DNA of 64,000 nt, from positions 5,332,001-5,396,000 of the forward strand of contig CM034303.1 in NCBI GenBank assembly GCA_019925795.1. Reading direction: 5' to 3'. The notes beneath the pieces were generated by a model. That model ran no database searches, was not told the origin of the DNA, and saw only the letters and a list, made by a program, of their open reading frames with translations. Positions within the stretch are counted from its first letter, which is position 1, and each line of letters starts with the position of its first letter. Both the position numbers and the translations under genes were made by a program. The DNA is from Dendrobium chrysotoxum. Lineage: Eukaryota > Streptophyta > Magnoliopsida > Asparagales > Orchidaceae. Of this stretch, positions 34,889 through 46,094 are shown in pieces.

Positions 34889-35599
34889 ACATGAAAAATG
34901 GTAGCAATCAATTCATAAAAGACTTGTTAAAAGAACTCACCACTTGGTGAAACTATGTAAAAATCAATGAAATTTTGATGTAATTGTATGAACTTATGGC
35001 TTCTTAAGTTTAAGGAAAAATATAAAGGCTGAAAAAAAGTAATCATATATTGAAAGTGATTCTTGGGATATTTTGTTATGATGTTAGAAGTCATTTGAAG
35101 ATAAATTCATAATGAAATAATATGAAAAGTTCATAAAAGTTCGACTATCAAATAAAAAGTGCAAAATGGCTTAATAGATGAATATTGTCTATAAATGTAG
35201 CAATGTTTTAGTTTTTTTTTTTCTTTAATTGCCTAATCATTCAAAATTAACTGCAAGTTATGAAAGATGAAAATAGAAAGACTCAAACAACCCCGAAGGA
35301 AGTTTGATGAATACATGTGAGGGAAATACTATGCATATGTGCTTGTATTTTAAGCCAAAGATGGACATTATTCTCAAGACATATGTACATCACATACACA
35401 GCTCATTTTGATCCGTTGGTTGGGAGCTTTAGCCATCAATCAAGAGGTTTTGAATTTGAGTCTTACGTATGTGATGTGTGTGTGAGTTTGCCTTAATTGG
35501 CTTAAATGTCCAAAAAATATATACATCACATCATAAAATAATATTATGTAATTTTATCCATTTTCAAAAGATCAAAAATTTATTGCAAATCAATCAATT

Positions 35600-36020
35600 T
35601 TGCACTTTACAACAACAACAATGAGCCTTTATTTCACTATGTAGGGTTGGCTACATGAATCCTTTTTCTCTATTGTGTTTTGTTAAGGATTAAATTCTCA
35701 TCTAAATCTAATAAATAAAGGTCATTTCTAATATTTTCTGATCAAGTCTTTTTAGGTCTACCTCTATCTTTCTTAATATAAGAGAAATCTAATACATTTA
35801 TTTTTCTAACCGGGTCATCGAGAGGTTGTCATTTTATGTGACCAAACCATCTAAGACGACTCTCTCTAATCTTATCTTTCAATGGAGCTACTCCAATCTT
35901 TTCATGTATATGCTCATTCGTATCCTGTCTTTAAGCGTAAAGCCACTCATCCACCTGAGCATCCTCATCTCTTCAACACTTAACTTAATATTATGCTCAT
36001 TAAAATATTTATAAAGTATC
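35600..36020 (-). pseudogene. RTE-type LINE, 3' end fragment
   Basis: On the minus strand the translation reads EEMRMLRWMSGFTLKDRIR, then LERVVLDGLVT, the conserved C-terminus of plant RTE reverse transcriptase (usually MRMLRW.SG.T..DRIRN...RLRWFGH). It is followed by the typical 3' tail: GGATTCATGTAGCCAACCC and AAAGGCTCATTGTTGTTG on the minus strand (35,620-35,665). It is truncated upstream and carries stops. Confidence 0.8.
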
Positions 36021-36398
36021 TAATAATCTAGTTTTTTTAATCTAATATTTTATTTGTATCATTTAATAATTTAATTGTTTTGAAGGATAATATAGCATTT
36101 ATGTATGATAAAAATAATCTCATTTTAATATAAAATATATCAAATATCTTTTCAACTATTTGTTCAATATTCAATTTCTTGTTATTGAAGCAATATTTCA
36201 CATCTAAAAAAGTTATTTTTAGTAGTTCAATGGTTACTCATTGGATGACAAAAGTTAATGTGATCTATAATATTATATTCTAACATTATAGATCAAAGAT
36301 TTGTCTTCTTTAGGCTCAAAAAGTCAAATGGTTCGATTACATAGCTCAAAAAAAAAAAAAAAAAAAATCATATTTTCATCAAGAACTAATTGAATTTA

Positions 36399-36534
36399 GA
36401 GCGTTTGGGATAGCTTTTTTATTGCCTTTTAAAATAGCTTTTTAATATAAAAATTTTTTGAACAATAAATTTTTAGTAATTTATTACTAAAAATTTATTT
36501 TAAAAAGTAATAAATTTTTTTTCCAAACTAAACC
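36399..36534. mobile_element. Tourist-like MITE, copy 2
   Basis: 136 bp, flanked by TTA on both sides (36,396-36,398 and 36,535-36,537). Ends GAGCGTTTGGGATAGC / CCAAACTAAACC, with inverted centre AATTTTTAGTAATTTATTACTAAAAATT. Confidence 0.75.
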
Positions 36535-36539
36535 TTAAA

Positions 36540-37884
36540 TTTTTTATTTTCAATTCGGAGATATTATCCCATGGAATAGAGTTAGAAAACCAAGGCCACA
36601 TCACAAATAGCTCCATCATAAAGAAGAGTTGGTGTACTTAATTCCATGAGATTTTACCTTTGATTTTCTTCCTTTTCCTTTGGTTGTAATGCACGCATTC
36701 CTCATTTAAGGGCACTATGTTAGCAGTTTTTGAGTAAGATTCAAGCAAGATTATGATAAATAATAATAAAAAAAAATTATATAAAATTTTAAATCTTGTT
36801 TCTCTGTTATTTTTGCTTAAATTAGGGGATTAGATGAATTTAACTTAAATTTGCGGTGTCGACTCACCCAATGAGCTTCGATCGTCTCGTTCGTAGGTCT
36901 CAGCAATGCTCGCTTGCAACAAACTCAGATGCTTATCTCTAACGAGCTCCCGTCATGAACTTCTCTTAACCTAATTAGGGTGCTATCCATCAATGCTCCA
37001 TGACTTCCTCATATTTGTCGTGAACTTCTCTTCATTTTTTTATTTTTATTTGGGACATTTAGGCCTATTAAAATAAACTCACACACATATCACATACATA
37101 AGCTACGAACCCAAGACCTTTTGGTTAGAAGCCAAAGCTCCAAACCAACAAATCAAAGTAAGTTGCGTACTTCACTTCATCTTAATAGGTTGCTATCGAG
37201 GCCTATGTCGTGACTTCCTCACACTTTGTGAGGAAAGTTCCGGGAATTAGGGTAGAAGTGACATGGAGATATAGACTAATACATTAATTATGATTTAATT
37301 AATTTTATTTAAATTGATAGAAAATATTAATAATAAATCAAATAAATTATATATATTAGAAATAATCAACCATAATGATATATATCAAACATTTTAAAAT
37401 ATTTACTAAAATAAATTGATATTATTCACTGCTTGACTGAGTAAACACACTTAATTTAATTAGATCAATAAATTATTAATTAATGATTATTTGAGATATT
37501 GTTTTATTCTAACTATTACTTAATATATTTAAATTTATTAGTTAAATTTATTAATTTTTAAGATATAAATAAATTAATTTAAAATTATTAATCTTATAAC
37601 TAATTAAAAGATACTAACTTAACAAAATTAATATCATTTGTGATTTAAATTAACTAAATAAAAATATTTGTATTCAATTAGGTTCTTAAATTATTACTTA
37701 ATGATTAATTGAAATTTACCGTATACTAATTATTATTAAACTAATTCATTTATAATTTAAAAATTATTTTCTTCAGCACACAATCACCCTAAACAAACCC
37801 TTTAATTGAACTTAACACATCATATCAAATTATTTTTAAAATTTAAACAGCATAAAATTTATGAAATCCAAATTTATTGGATTT
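36540..37884. other. Intergenic, AT-rich, no gene
   Basis: 37,260-37,880 is almost pure A/T with TTAATTAA-like words. 36,850-37,220 holds a weak direct repeat (GTCGTGAACTTCTCTT near 36,955 and 37,020; GACTTCCTCA near 37,002 and 37,212). Nothing coding is seen. Confidence 0.45.
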
Positions 37885-38790
37885 ACTAACTCCAACAACA
37901 TCAATAACATGGAGTCAACTATATAAATCCTTTTTGTCCATTGTGTCATATTAGAAGTCAAATTTTTGTTTAAATTTATTAGAAAATGTCATCTTTAATG
38001 CTTTCTAATAAAATCTTTTTTGGTCTATTTCTATCTTTCTTAAAATAGGCTAGATCTGAACACCTACTGACCTAATAGGATTGTTGGAAGAAGAAATTAT
38101 TTTGTGTTGAGTCTGGAAGCAGGGTTGCGTTCGGACATGTCAGTGTACATAGTGTGCATACATTGTATACATACTGTGTACAAAAATAAAAGTACACAAT
38201 GTATAGTGAACCAACCCCATGGACTGCTACGAAAAACACCATTGGATTTCAAAGTAGCTCGGATTGTGTACCCTCACAGTCCAAATGCAACTCTGCATCT
38301 GGACTCCGCACAGAATAATTTCTCCATTGAAAAACTGACAGTTTATATGACCAAACCATCTAAGGCGCTCTATAATCTAATATGCCACTGAAGCCACTCC
38401 AACCTTTTCATGTAAATGCTCATTTCTTATTCTCTCTAAGTTTAAAGCCACTAATCCATTTGAGCATCCTCATCTCCAAAATACTTAATGTAATTTTATG
38501 TTTCTTTTTTAATGGCCAATATTTTGCGCCATAAAGAATTGTATGTCTCACCCTCATCTCATGAAATTTTCTCTTAAATTTGAGGGTTACTTTCTACGAC
38601 ACAACAAGCCTGATGCATTCCTCCAATTCAACCATCTAACTTAAAACTCCACTAAGAATATCCAAATCTATTTCACCAACGCTTTGAATAATCAATCTGA
38701 GATATCTAAAATGTGCACTCTTTTTAATGACTTGATCACTTAATGTCACAGTCCCACCACTGAATGAATCTATTACTAATAAAGTTACAC
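37885..38790 (-). pseudogene. RTE-type LINE fragment, split by a MITE
   Basis: Same family as 35,600-36,020 and same strand. Minus-strand translation of 38,400-38,620 gives remains such as LEMRMLKWISGF and YGAKYWPLKKKHK, matching the plant RTE motif (YG.ECW..K...M.V.EMRMLRW). 37,900-38,085 is the 3' tail region. A Mutator-like MITE (38,090-38,324) interrupts it. Confidence 0.75.
38090..38324. mobile_element. Mutator-like MITE related to 29,281
   Basis: 235 bp. Terminal inverted repeats of about 60 bp align as GAAATTATTTTGTGTTGAGTC... against the complement of GACTCCGCACAGAATAATTTC. It is inserted in an RTE LINE remnant. No clean target duplication, so it is older than the 29-kb copy. Confidence 0.8.
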
Positions 38791-39167
38791 TCCATGTATT
38801 TGATTTTTTTAGGTTATTAACTCAAACACGAACCTACTAACTCCAACATGAGTTATACCCTAATTGTAGCCAAACAACCTCTTAAGATTGCTAAGAAAAT
38901 ACACAACACCTTTTTCGTGCAATCGCTAATGTAAAATTAGAAGAACTAAAATTATGTTAAAATATTTTGATATAATTTGCATCGAAATAAGCTTGAAAAT
39001 CGTCGAATTCATTTTGAGATCAATTTTTCATATAAATAATTTGTATTACACCAATCTCAAAATAAATCAATAATTTCCAAATTCATCTCATATAATTTGC
39101 ATAACACAAATTTTTTTTTTTGAAGCAAACAAATTCAAGTAGAGTATTGTCATCTTCTTCCTCTTCC

Positions 39168-40508
39168 TCATGTCATGGGCTTCTCAAGCAGAGCAGACAG
39201 ATACCACTCGTTCTTCTCAATCCCCCTATCCAGCTTCCTCCCCGCATCCCATCTCAGCTTCCTGAACCCTATTCTGTCGAACATCGGCACATAGGTCGAG
39301 TTCATCTCCTTCCCGACGCAGAAGAAATGATCCAGCCAGAACAATCCCCCGGGCCTCAAAACCCTAAAGATGTCGAACAAAGCAAACTCCAAAACCAGAT
39401 CGGGAATCCAATTGCTCAACACATGCATCGAATGAACAATATCGAGCGTGTGATCGAAGAACGGCAATCGATTCGCAACACTGATGTGAAGAGGCACAAG
39501 CCCTCTCGATGCAATGAAGCTATTGAATGGACCGTCGAAGTTCATCGAGCTGGTGACAATGGTGATGTTCTGTTCCCTCATTCGAGCGGCGAAGGTGCCG
39601 CTTCCGCCGCCGATGTCGAGGCCGATGCGGATGGTGCCGGGCGGGCGAAGCGAGAGGACGTTGTCGATGCTGTAATCGAGCCCGCCGTTGTCGAAAAGCC
39701 AGCGGGTTTTTTCCCGGCCGGCAAGGTCGAAACAGTCCTTGCAATCGTAAGAGCCTTTTGCTTTCCCTCTGTTTACGAGGCAAGTGTAGTTCTTGCAGGT
39801 GTAGGGTTCCCAGACGATGCTGGTGTCGGGGGGGATGGACCAGAGGCTGGAAGGGAAGGGCGCTGGAGGTATGTAACCGGAAGGGGATTTGGAATGGCAT
39901 CGCCGGCGAGGGAGAGGTTCGCAGCCTTTGAGCATTAGGTGTTGGGCGAAGATGTCGTCGACGGGGCACTCGCCGCCGATAGGGTAATTCATGTATTGGG
40001 CAAGCTCGTCTTGGAAGCGACGGCAAGCGGCGCCGAGGGAGGGGTAGATCTCGTCGGTGTCGAGCTGGGAGGTGAAGCCGAGGGGTAGTTTGTGTGGTCC
40101 CACGGCGAGTTTGAGCTCGCCGGATAGCTCCTCGCGCCAGCCGGATAGCTCCTCGTCGGAATTGGAAGCTCCGCCGCGGATGCGGCCGAGCTCAGTGAGG
40201 AGCGTTTCGATGAGTGAGTTGGAAGTGAGGAGACGGCGGCGAAGATCGGATAGCTGGGACTGAGCTTGAGAGAGGTGGAGTTGCGTGGAGTTGAGCTCCC
40301 GTAGGAGGGATTGAGAGTCCCAGAGATGGATTACCGGGACGTGATCTGACCAACGGAAGCTGAGGGGGCTACTTGAGGAGAAAAGGTAGATGGTGAGGAG
40401 ATTGGAGGAGACGAGGAGGAGAACAAGCTTTAGTTTTGATCGGATTGTGCTCTGTTGCTGCTGATAGCTCTGCTTTCGTGAGGAAGGGTACTCATCCATG
40501 CTCCCCAT
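39168..40508 (-). CDS. Type II membrane SAM-dependent methyltransferase (At1g29790-like)
   Basis: 446 residues, one exon. A short basic N-terminus is followed by a single membrane segment (about 26-44, LKLVLLLVSSNLLTIYLF), then a coiled-coil-like stretch (66-112), the layout of a type II Golgi protein. A Cys-rich block (196-263, with YTCKNYTC and YDCKDCFDL) precedes the methyltransferase fold. That fold shows motif I at 295-308 (RIGLDIGGGSGTFA, the SAM-binding glycine loop), LPFFDHTLDIVHS at 348-360 and LRPGGLFWLDHF at 384-395. This matches the plant family often annotated as probable methyltransferase At1g29790, distantly related to the QUASIMODO/PMT pectin methyltransferases. The acceptor substrate is unknown; cell-wall polysaccharide is only inference. 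The first ATG is chosen; an alternative Met lies at residue 4. Confidence 0.93.
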   Translation of the reverse strand: MGSMDEYPSSRKQSYQQQQSTIRSKLKLVLLLVSSNLLTIYLFSSSSPLSFRWSDHVPVIHLWDSQSLLRELNSTQLHLSQAQSQLSDLRRRLLTSNSLIETLLTELGRIRGGASNSDEELSGWREELSGELKLAVGPHKLPLGFTSQLDTDEIYPSLGAACRRFQDELAQYMNYPIGGECPVDDIFAQHLMLKGCEPLPRRRCHSKSPSGYIPPAPFPSSLWSIPPDTSIVWEPYTCKNYTCLVNRGKAKGSYDCKDCFDLAGREKTRWLFDNGGLDYSIDNVLSLRPPGTIRIGLDIGGGSGTFAARMREQNITIVTSSMNFDGPFNSFIASRGLVPLHISVANRLPFFDHTLDIVHSMHVLSNWIPDLVLEFALFDIFRVLRPGGLFWLDHFFCVGKEMNSTYVPMFDRIGFRKLRWDAGRKLDRGIEKNEWYLSALLEKPMT

Positions 40509-40616
40509 GATCTCTTGAGCTTTACTGGTTTTCTAGGAATGGAAGAAGAGAAATGGAGAAGGAGAGGAAGGAGAAGGGGATGAAGAAGGCGACTTAGCTT
40601 CACTGTTTTACGTGTT

Positions 40617-40623
40617 CTTTATA
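40617..40623 (-). promoter_or_regulatory. TATA box of the methyltransferase gene
   Basis: TATAAAG on the minus strand, about 110 bp upstream of the start codon, followed by a purine-pyrimidine-biased leader. Confidence 0.65.
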
Positions 40624-41069
40624 GGAGAAATGGCGATGAAAAGCTGCCTAACGTTAGGCAGTGAAGGTGGAAATAGGAGTAAAAAACTTCGCCAGCTTAT
40701 TTATTTGGTCTTCCCTTTTAGGGGAACTAACACTTAAAATTATCTTATTTTTTAATGTATAAATTTTCTTTTTCTTTATACCATATTTAATTCTTTAAAT
40801 AATATAAAAAATAATTTTTTTTTTCTATTAACCTCCTTGCGTCATCATGTGAAATCCTCTTCTCCTTTACACACGATCAATTAGTTGATGTCTTTTTCAC
40901 TGGAATTTTGTTGCGATCTCTTCACGTCTTCTTGGTGTTATCGATCTTGTCGTCCTTAACTTGTCATGCAAACTCATCTTCTCCTTCACACATGATTAAT
41001 TTGTTGATGCCTTTTTCATTAAAATCTTATTGCGATCTCTTCACATCTTCTTGGTTCTATTGATTCTCT

Positions 41070-41133
41070 CAGGGCGGAACCAGCCTTAATTTTTAAAGCG
41101 GGCAAATTTATAATTGAAAATATAGAGATTTTT

Positions 41134-41175
<42 letters not shown>

Positions 41176-41622
41176 AATGACTAATGATTCTTTGTACTTG
41201 AATACATAATAATTTTAAAAATATCATCGACATCTTATGTAATGACAATTTTTCTTAAACAAAATTTAGGTTGAAGTATGGATGATTTGCTTGTGAAAAA
41301 ATAAAAATGATGTAATTGATTAATCATTCAATTTTTATGAAATGCATGTTGGAGTTGCCTTGAATTTGGCTCGACCCCTATTTGTTCACATCCTTGATCG
41401 TTGTAACACTTCGCAGATATGTCGAGGGTCCAAGGAGACAGCGCCCCCTGACGGGGTTCGACCTAATGACCATAGTATTTTAAAACTTTGGTTGTAAGGA
41501 TATTTTTTTATTATCTTTACTATTTCTCTTTGTATTTAGTTCATCGTTTTCAAGCAATAACACATCTATATAATATGCTTAATTATGCTGGTCCCTATGG
41601 GCACTTGGGGGTTCCGCCTCTG
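41070..41622. mobile_element. Probable non-autonomous hAT-like element
   Basis: Ends CAGGGCGGAACCAGC / GGGGTTCCGCCTCTG form imperfect terminal inverted repeats. Candidate 8-bp duplication GATTCTCT / AATACTCT (6 of 8). It splits a minisatellite unit cleanly. Contains (TA)n at 41,138-41,171. Confidence 0.55.
41138..41171 (+). repeat. (TA)n microsatellite
   Basis: Uninterrupted alternating AT over about 34 bp. Confidence 0.95.
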
Positions 41623-41768
41623 AATACTCTTGATGTTAACTCTCTATCCATCATGTGAAGTCCGCTTATTCTCACACGTGACCAGTCCATTGATACATTT
41701 TTCAATAAAATCCCATTGTGATCTCTTCGAGCCTTTTTAGTGCTATCGATTTCGTTGATGCCCTTTTC

Positions 41769-42346
41769 TAGGGCTATAAATGAGTCGAGCCGAGCCGAAC
41801 TTCGACATGTTCAAGCTCGAGCTCGTTTGCCAAGGTTGTGTTTGATCTTGGCTCGATAGGATTCGCGCTTTTTTTGGTACTTGTTTGAGCTCGAGTAAGT
41901 TTAAAAATTCCTTGTTCGAGCTTAGCTCATGTTCATATTCGAGCTCTTTTCATTTTAGGCTTGTCGTGCCTATTAACGAGCCCCTGTTCGAGCTCAATTT
42001 ATTTTAGGCTTATTGAACCTATTAAAGAGCGGCTTGTTTAACAAAATAAAATTTAGTTTATTTTCAATTGAGCAACTTGCTGATTCGCCCGTCAAGCATG
42101 TTGACCCGTTTGCCATGATTCCTTAATAGACCCAACCCGTCTACCAGCTTTCAAGCGTACTCTCAATATTTTTCATTTTATAGAGCAAAATTAAGTTGTC
42201 ATGCACGGTGTGAGACTAAACGAATAGATTTTTTTTCCTTAAAGTGTTCAATCTCGTCTGTTTATCTTATCAAACGAATATGAATGACCTCTTATCAAGT
42301 CGAGTCAAGAGCAGCTCATCAAATGCTCGCTTCATTTACAGCCCTA
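41769..42346. mobile_element. Non-autonomous hAT element
   Basis: 578 bp with terminal inverted repeats TAGGGCTATAAATGAGTCGAGC / complement of GCGAGC...CATTTACAGCCCTA. A perfect 8-bp target duplication CCCTTTTC flanks it (41,761-41,768 and 42,347-42,354), diagnostic of hAT. It has internal GAGCTCG / CGAGCTC inverted words and no transposase. Confidence 0.92.
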
Positions 42347-42354
42347 CCCTTTTC

Positions 42355-43082
42355 CAACAATATTATGGAAGGATTTCCCTACCTTTCTTCCTCATGGAGT
42401 GTTTTGGGAATTGAGGAGAAGGTTTTGAGATTTTGAGCGGAGTAAAAAGTGTGCTATTTTAATAAATAAAAGATTTAAAGTTAAATATATAAATAAAATA
42501 GTTTTTTTTTTACTTTTTTTATGGATTTAATTTTTTCTACTATCTTCTCCTACGCTTTCTTCGAGAACTAGAAGAGCACTAAGGGCGTGGAAAAGCGCAA
42601 AGTCATAGGGTTATAAATGCAAATATTTTTTTGTTTCTAAAGTTGGAGAAGGGCCGAGGATGCCTCCTCGCTCAGTGGAACGCGGCGGTGTGGTCGATCG
42701 AGAAGGCTACGCATATGACAGTTCTATAGGGGTCAATTATGCAAAGATTTTTTTTTTTTGAAAATTTGTAATTAAAATATTAAATATGAAATAAAAATTT
42801 TATTCATAAATATAAATATAAATATAAGATATTAGGGTTTGTTTGAGGCAGATTTTGCATAATTGTGCTTTTCATATAGCTTTCAAATCCCTATTTGGGG
42901 TGCTTGGAATTATAAAAATTGTTAGTCAAATTATTGCGAAAAAACAATTTTTTTAAAAGTTCATATGATATAATAAATTGGTAAATTTACATATATATCA
43001 TAAAATTTTAATATAATTACACAATTCTTAACCCAAATAATCAATTTCTTTCAATTGAAGTTAGATTTTCACTCTCTTAGAC
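42355..43082. other. Intergenic, no gene
   Basis: AT-rich; the small GC-rich patch 42,640-42,735 shows no domain. Nothing further recognised. Confidence 0.45.
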
Positions 43083-43085
43083 TTA

Positions 43086-43205
43086 GGTTTCGTTTGAAAC
43101 AGCTTTCTCACTGCGTATGAAAGCAACTTTTTAGTATAATAATTAAAAATTTTATATTAGAAAGCTACTTTAGGAAGCAGTGAGAAAGCCGTCCCAAATA
43201 AAGCC
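43086..43205. mobile_element. Tourist-like MITE, copy 3
   Basis: 120 bp flanked by TTA (43,083-43,085 and 43,206-43,208). Terminal inverted repeats GGTTTCGTTTGAAACAGCTTTCTCACTGC / complement of GCAGTGAGAAAGCCGTCCCAAATAAAGCC. The TTA duplication and size fit PIF/Harbinger-derived Tourist elements. Confidence 0.88.
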
Positions 43206-43208
43206 TTA

Positions 43209-43331
43209 GTTTGGGACAAGTTTCATACTACTTTTTAAAACAGTTTTTTAATACAAAAATTTCTTAAATTAAAATTTTTGTATTAGAAAACTATTTTAGA
43301 AAACAATAAAAAAGCTGTCTCAAACGAAATC
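43209..43331. mobile_element. Tourist-like MITE, copy 4 (back-to-back with copy 3)
   Basis: 123 bp flanked by TTA (43,206-43,208 and 43,332-43,334). Ends GTTTGGGACAAG / CTGTCTCAAACGAAATC. It shares the central TTA with copy 3, so the two sit head to tail without spacer. Confidence 0.87.
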
Positions 43332-43441
43332 TTAATAATTTTATTACGAAGAGCAACACGTAATGATTGAAGATCAAATTTTAATGATATAATTGCTTCA
43401 GAGCGAAAAACCAATTCGTAATAAGTAGATTGGGTTGGAGT

Positions 43442-44047
43442 TAGGGCTGCAAGTGAACCAAACGTTCGACGAGCTACTCGATGCTCGGTTCGATTAAAGC
43501 TCGTTTGTGATCGTTTAACTAACTAAACAAACAAACTTGAACAATATTTTAAATACTCGATCCTTAAATAAACAAGCTTGAACACTAATGTGTTCGGTTC
43601 ATTTATGTTCACGAACAAAATCATTTTAAGTTCGTGAACAAGCTCGACATTAAGCTCGATAAAAAGCTCGATAAAAGCTCGATTCATGAGGCTGACTGTG
43701 ACATTCAGTAGCTCATTAAGGAAGAAAATCTAGTAGTTCATTTTGATTGCTTAGAATGGTGGAAGGCTAACTTCATATTATTGTTTATTCAATTTATTGT
43801 TTGCTAAATATGTTCACGAACATAGCTCGTTAAAACTTGTTTGTTTAAAGCTCGATAAGCACTAAACGAACCAAACATGAATCGAACATGAACCAAACAT
43901 GAACACCCTTAAATTAAATGAATCAAACATGAACACAAACAATAAAGCTCAAATCAAACACGAACCAAACTTGAACAGGCTAATGATAAACGAACTCAAA
44001 CATGAACACTCACATACTCGACTCGATTCGGTTCGTTTGCTGCCCTA
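43442..44047. mobile_element. Non-autonomous hAT element
   Basis: 606 bp with terminal inverted repeats TAGGGCTGCAAGTGAACC / complement of GGTTCGTTTGCTGCCCTA. The 8-bp duplication GTTGGAGT / GTTAGAGT has one mismatch. The interior is rich in AAGCTCG, AACGAACC and ACATGAAC words. Same superfamily as 41,769-42,346. Confidence 0.88.
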
Positions 44048-44055
44048 GTTAGAGT

Positions 44056-45240
44056 TATGTATGTGATCTGATAGATCTTACGAAGCTTCATTAAACTAAT
44101 TATGTCATTCCTTTTTTTTTTTAATGTTTACTGTAAAACTTCTTAAGCAATTAAATTAAAATCTTTATTTAAATTATTTTCTCTTGGATGGTAAATGTAG
44201 AGTATCATCAATCAATGTATGAAGTTATGAAGATGAATAAATATTCTAATTTTAGAGCTTTTAAATATGATTTTATTATAAAAAATAATTCATCATAGAA
44301 TAATGAAACAATCTCTAAAAAAAATTACATGACTTGCTTTCACTTCTCTTAATGGATATATATATTTTTTCTTATTTAGAGAAATAATTAATAGCTGCCA
44401 ATATAATTTATGACTTTTATAAGAAGGAAAATTAATAGGCTCAATAAAATAAATAAATAAATAAATAAAAATAATAATAGGCTCAATAATATTTATTTTA
44501 TTCCAAAATGAAATATTATAGATGATTGGGCCCACTTCCTTGACTGTCTTATTGTGTTTATAGGATTGTGAGTAAATATCTTTTTTTATATTTTTTTGAA
44601 TTTTTAATTACATGATTAAATATTATGTGGCACTCAATAAGATATATCATATATAAATATATTAATAGAATAATACAATACACGAGAAATTACATTTTAT
44701 TAATATCTGTTTCTATGATATAAATATAAAAAAATGATTTTATGGACTGATTTTTTGTATTTTAACAGCAGAAAATATCTTGAAATCAGAAAATCTATTT
44801 TAATTTGTTAGAAAAAAAAAAAAAGCAAAATGTTATTTCCCAGTTTTAATTATTCTTAAATTTTCATCTTTTCTTTTATAATTAATCATTTACTAACATC
44901 TAAGTTTTTTTTTTTTTTTTTTTTTTTGCAGTAACAAGTGGATGGCTAACTCGGAAGCCGTCTTGAGCTCAACTTGATAAGTGATTTTTGAATTGAATCA
45001 AACTCAATGAGCTAATAGGTCATGCTTGGGCCAGCCTTATCTTGACTCATCAAGTATTGACACGACTCATTTAAAAAATATTAATATAAAATACACTTAA
45101 AAATATTACAATTTAATAATTTAGTATAAAGTTGTTAAATTATTTAAAAATAACCTCTCTCTCCCTTATTTGAATCGATTATTTATTTATTTATTTTTAT
45201 CAATCATAATAATTATTTGAATAAGAACAATCTCCTCTCT
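44056..45240. other. Intergenic, decayed repeats
   Basis: 44,938-45,075 resembles the GAGCTC-rich hAT remnants seen near 49.2 kb. An AAAT microsatellite lies at 44,447-44,470 and a T23 run at about 44,906-44,928. No gene. Confidence 0.4.
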
Positions 45241-45247
45241 TTCATTG

Positions 45248-45390
45248 GAAAAATTATTATGTGCGGTGTCTAGACATGTTTGGAGGCCAATCTGGACATG
45301 CCACATCACCCAATGCACAATACATCGGATAACGTGGCGCGTCCGAATTAACCTTCGGACCCATTTGAACGTCGCACAGAATAATCTCTC
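45248..45390. mobile_element. Mutator-like MITE, short copy
   Basis: 143 bp with ends GAAAAATTATTATGTGCGG / complement of CGCACAGAATAATCTCTC, the same termini as 29,281 and 38,090. Interior deleted relative to those; target duplication unclear. Confidence 0.72.
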
Positions 45391-45597
45391 CATTGTAGAG
45401 AGAGATTCTACTAATGTACGTCACTTTCTATAGTGATGGCTGAGGCTTGACCTTGATGACCAACACTTAGGAATTCAGACGTAGCTGCATATGGACATTT
45501 CCAGGAATCAATCCTACTCTCCTAAATTAGGCATCTTTCCATTGACCATCACAATTCATTTTCTCCCACTCCACTGGATTGTGTTGACATTATATTT

Positions 45598-45692
45598 CAT
45601 AAAAGTTTTTGTACAAAAATTTCAAATTCAACAAAATTTTGTACTAAAAAACTATTTTAGAAAGCAATAAGAAAGCTGTCCCAAACGAAACC
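45598..45692. mobile_element. Tourist-like MITE, 5'-truncated
   Basis: Only the right part is kept: ACTATTTTAGAAAGC, then AAGAAAGCTGTCCCAAACGAAACC, followed by TTA. Confidence 0.7.
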
Positions 45693-45981
45693 TTAGAGTC
45701 GATGTTTATTGATGTCCAAATTCTGAGCGAAACGCTCAATGGAAAGTTTAGGAGAGAGGATGGAGAATTTTCGCCGCTTCGCGATAATTTAATTTGAATT
45801 GATCATAAAATGACCTAATAAATGCTGCATTGCAATAAAAAAATGTATATATAAATCATGATTTTAAATTTATATTCAAACTAAGCAAAATTCTATGTAG
45901 TTGAAAGACATTCATCCTAATTACATGGTAGCATATTACAGCTAAAGATTTTGTTCATGAAAGAGAAGCAAGTTGAGTTAA

Positions 45982-46094
45982 GGTTTCGTTTGGGATGACT
46001 TTCTTATTATTTTCTGAAGCAACTTTCTAGCACAAAATTTTTGTACTAAAAAGCTGCTTTTAAAAACAGTAAAAAAGCTGTCCCAAACAAATCC
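45982..46094. mobile_element. Tourist-like MITE abutting the SDR stop codon
   Basis: 113 bp flanked by TAA (45,979-45,981 and 46,095-46,097). Ends GGTTTCGTTTGGGATGAC / CTGTCCCAAACAAATCC. Its last base (46,094) and the adjoining duplication form the stop codon of the reductase gene on the minus strand. Confidence 0.88.

Larger units (their letters stand above)
40846..41768 (+). repeat. ~120-bp minisatellite, three units, interrupted
   Basis: Units start at 40,846, 40,965 and 41,652. Each begins CATGTGAAAT/CATGCAAACT, then TTCTCCTTYACACAYGATYAAT, TTGATGYCTTTTTCA and GCGATCTCTTCAC. The second unit is split by a hAT-like insertion (41,070-41,622), and the third ends at a second hAT insertion (41,769). 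No coding role is seen. Confidence 0.8.

Noticed and set aside
39120..39938. 272-residue open frame on the plus strand
   Set aside because: Shadow of the methyltransferase gene on the opposite strand, which has clear domains.
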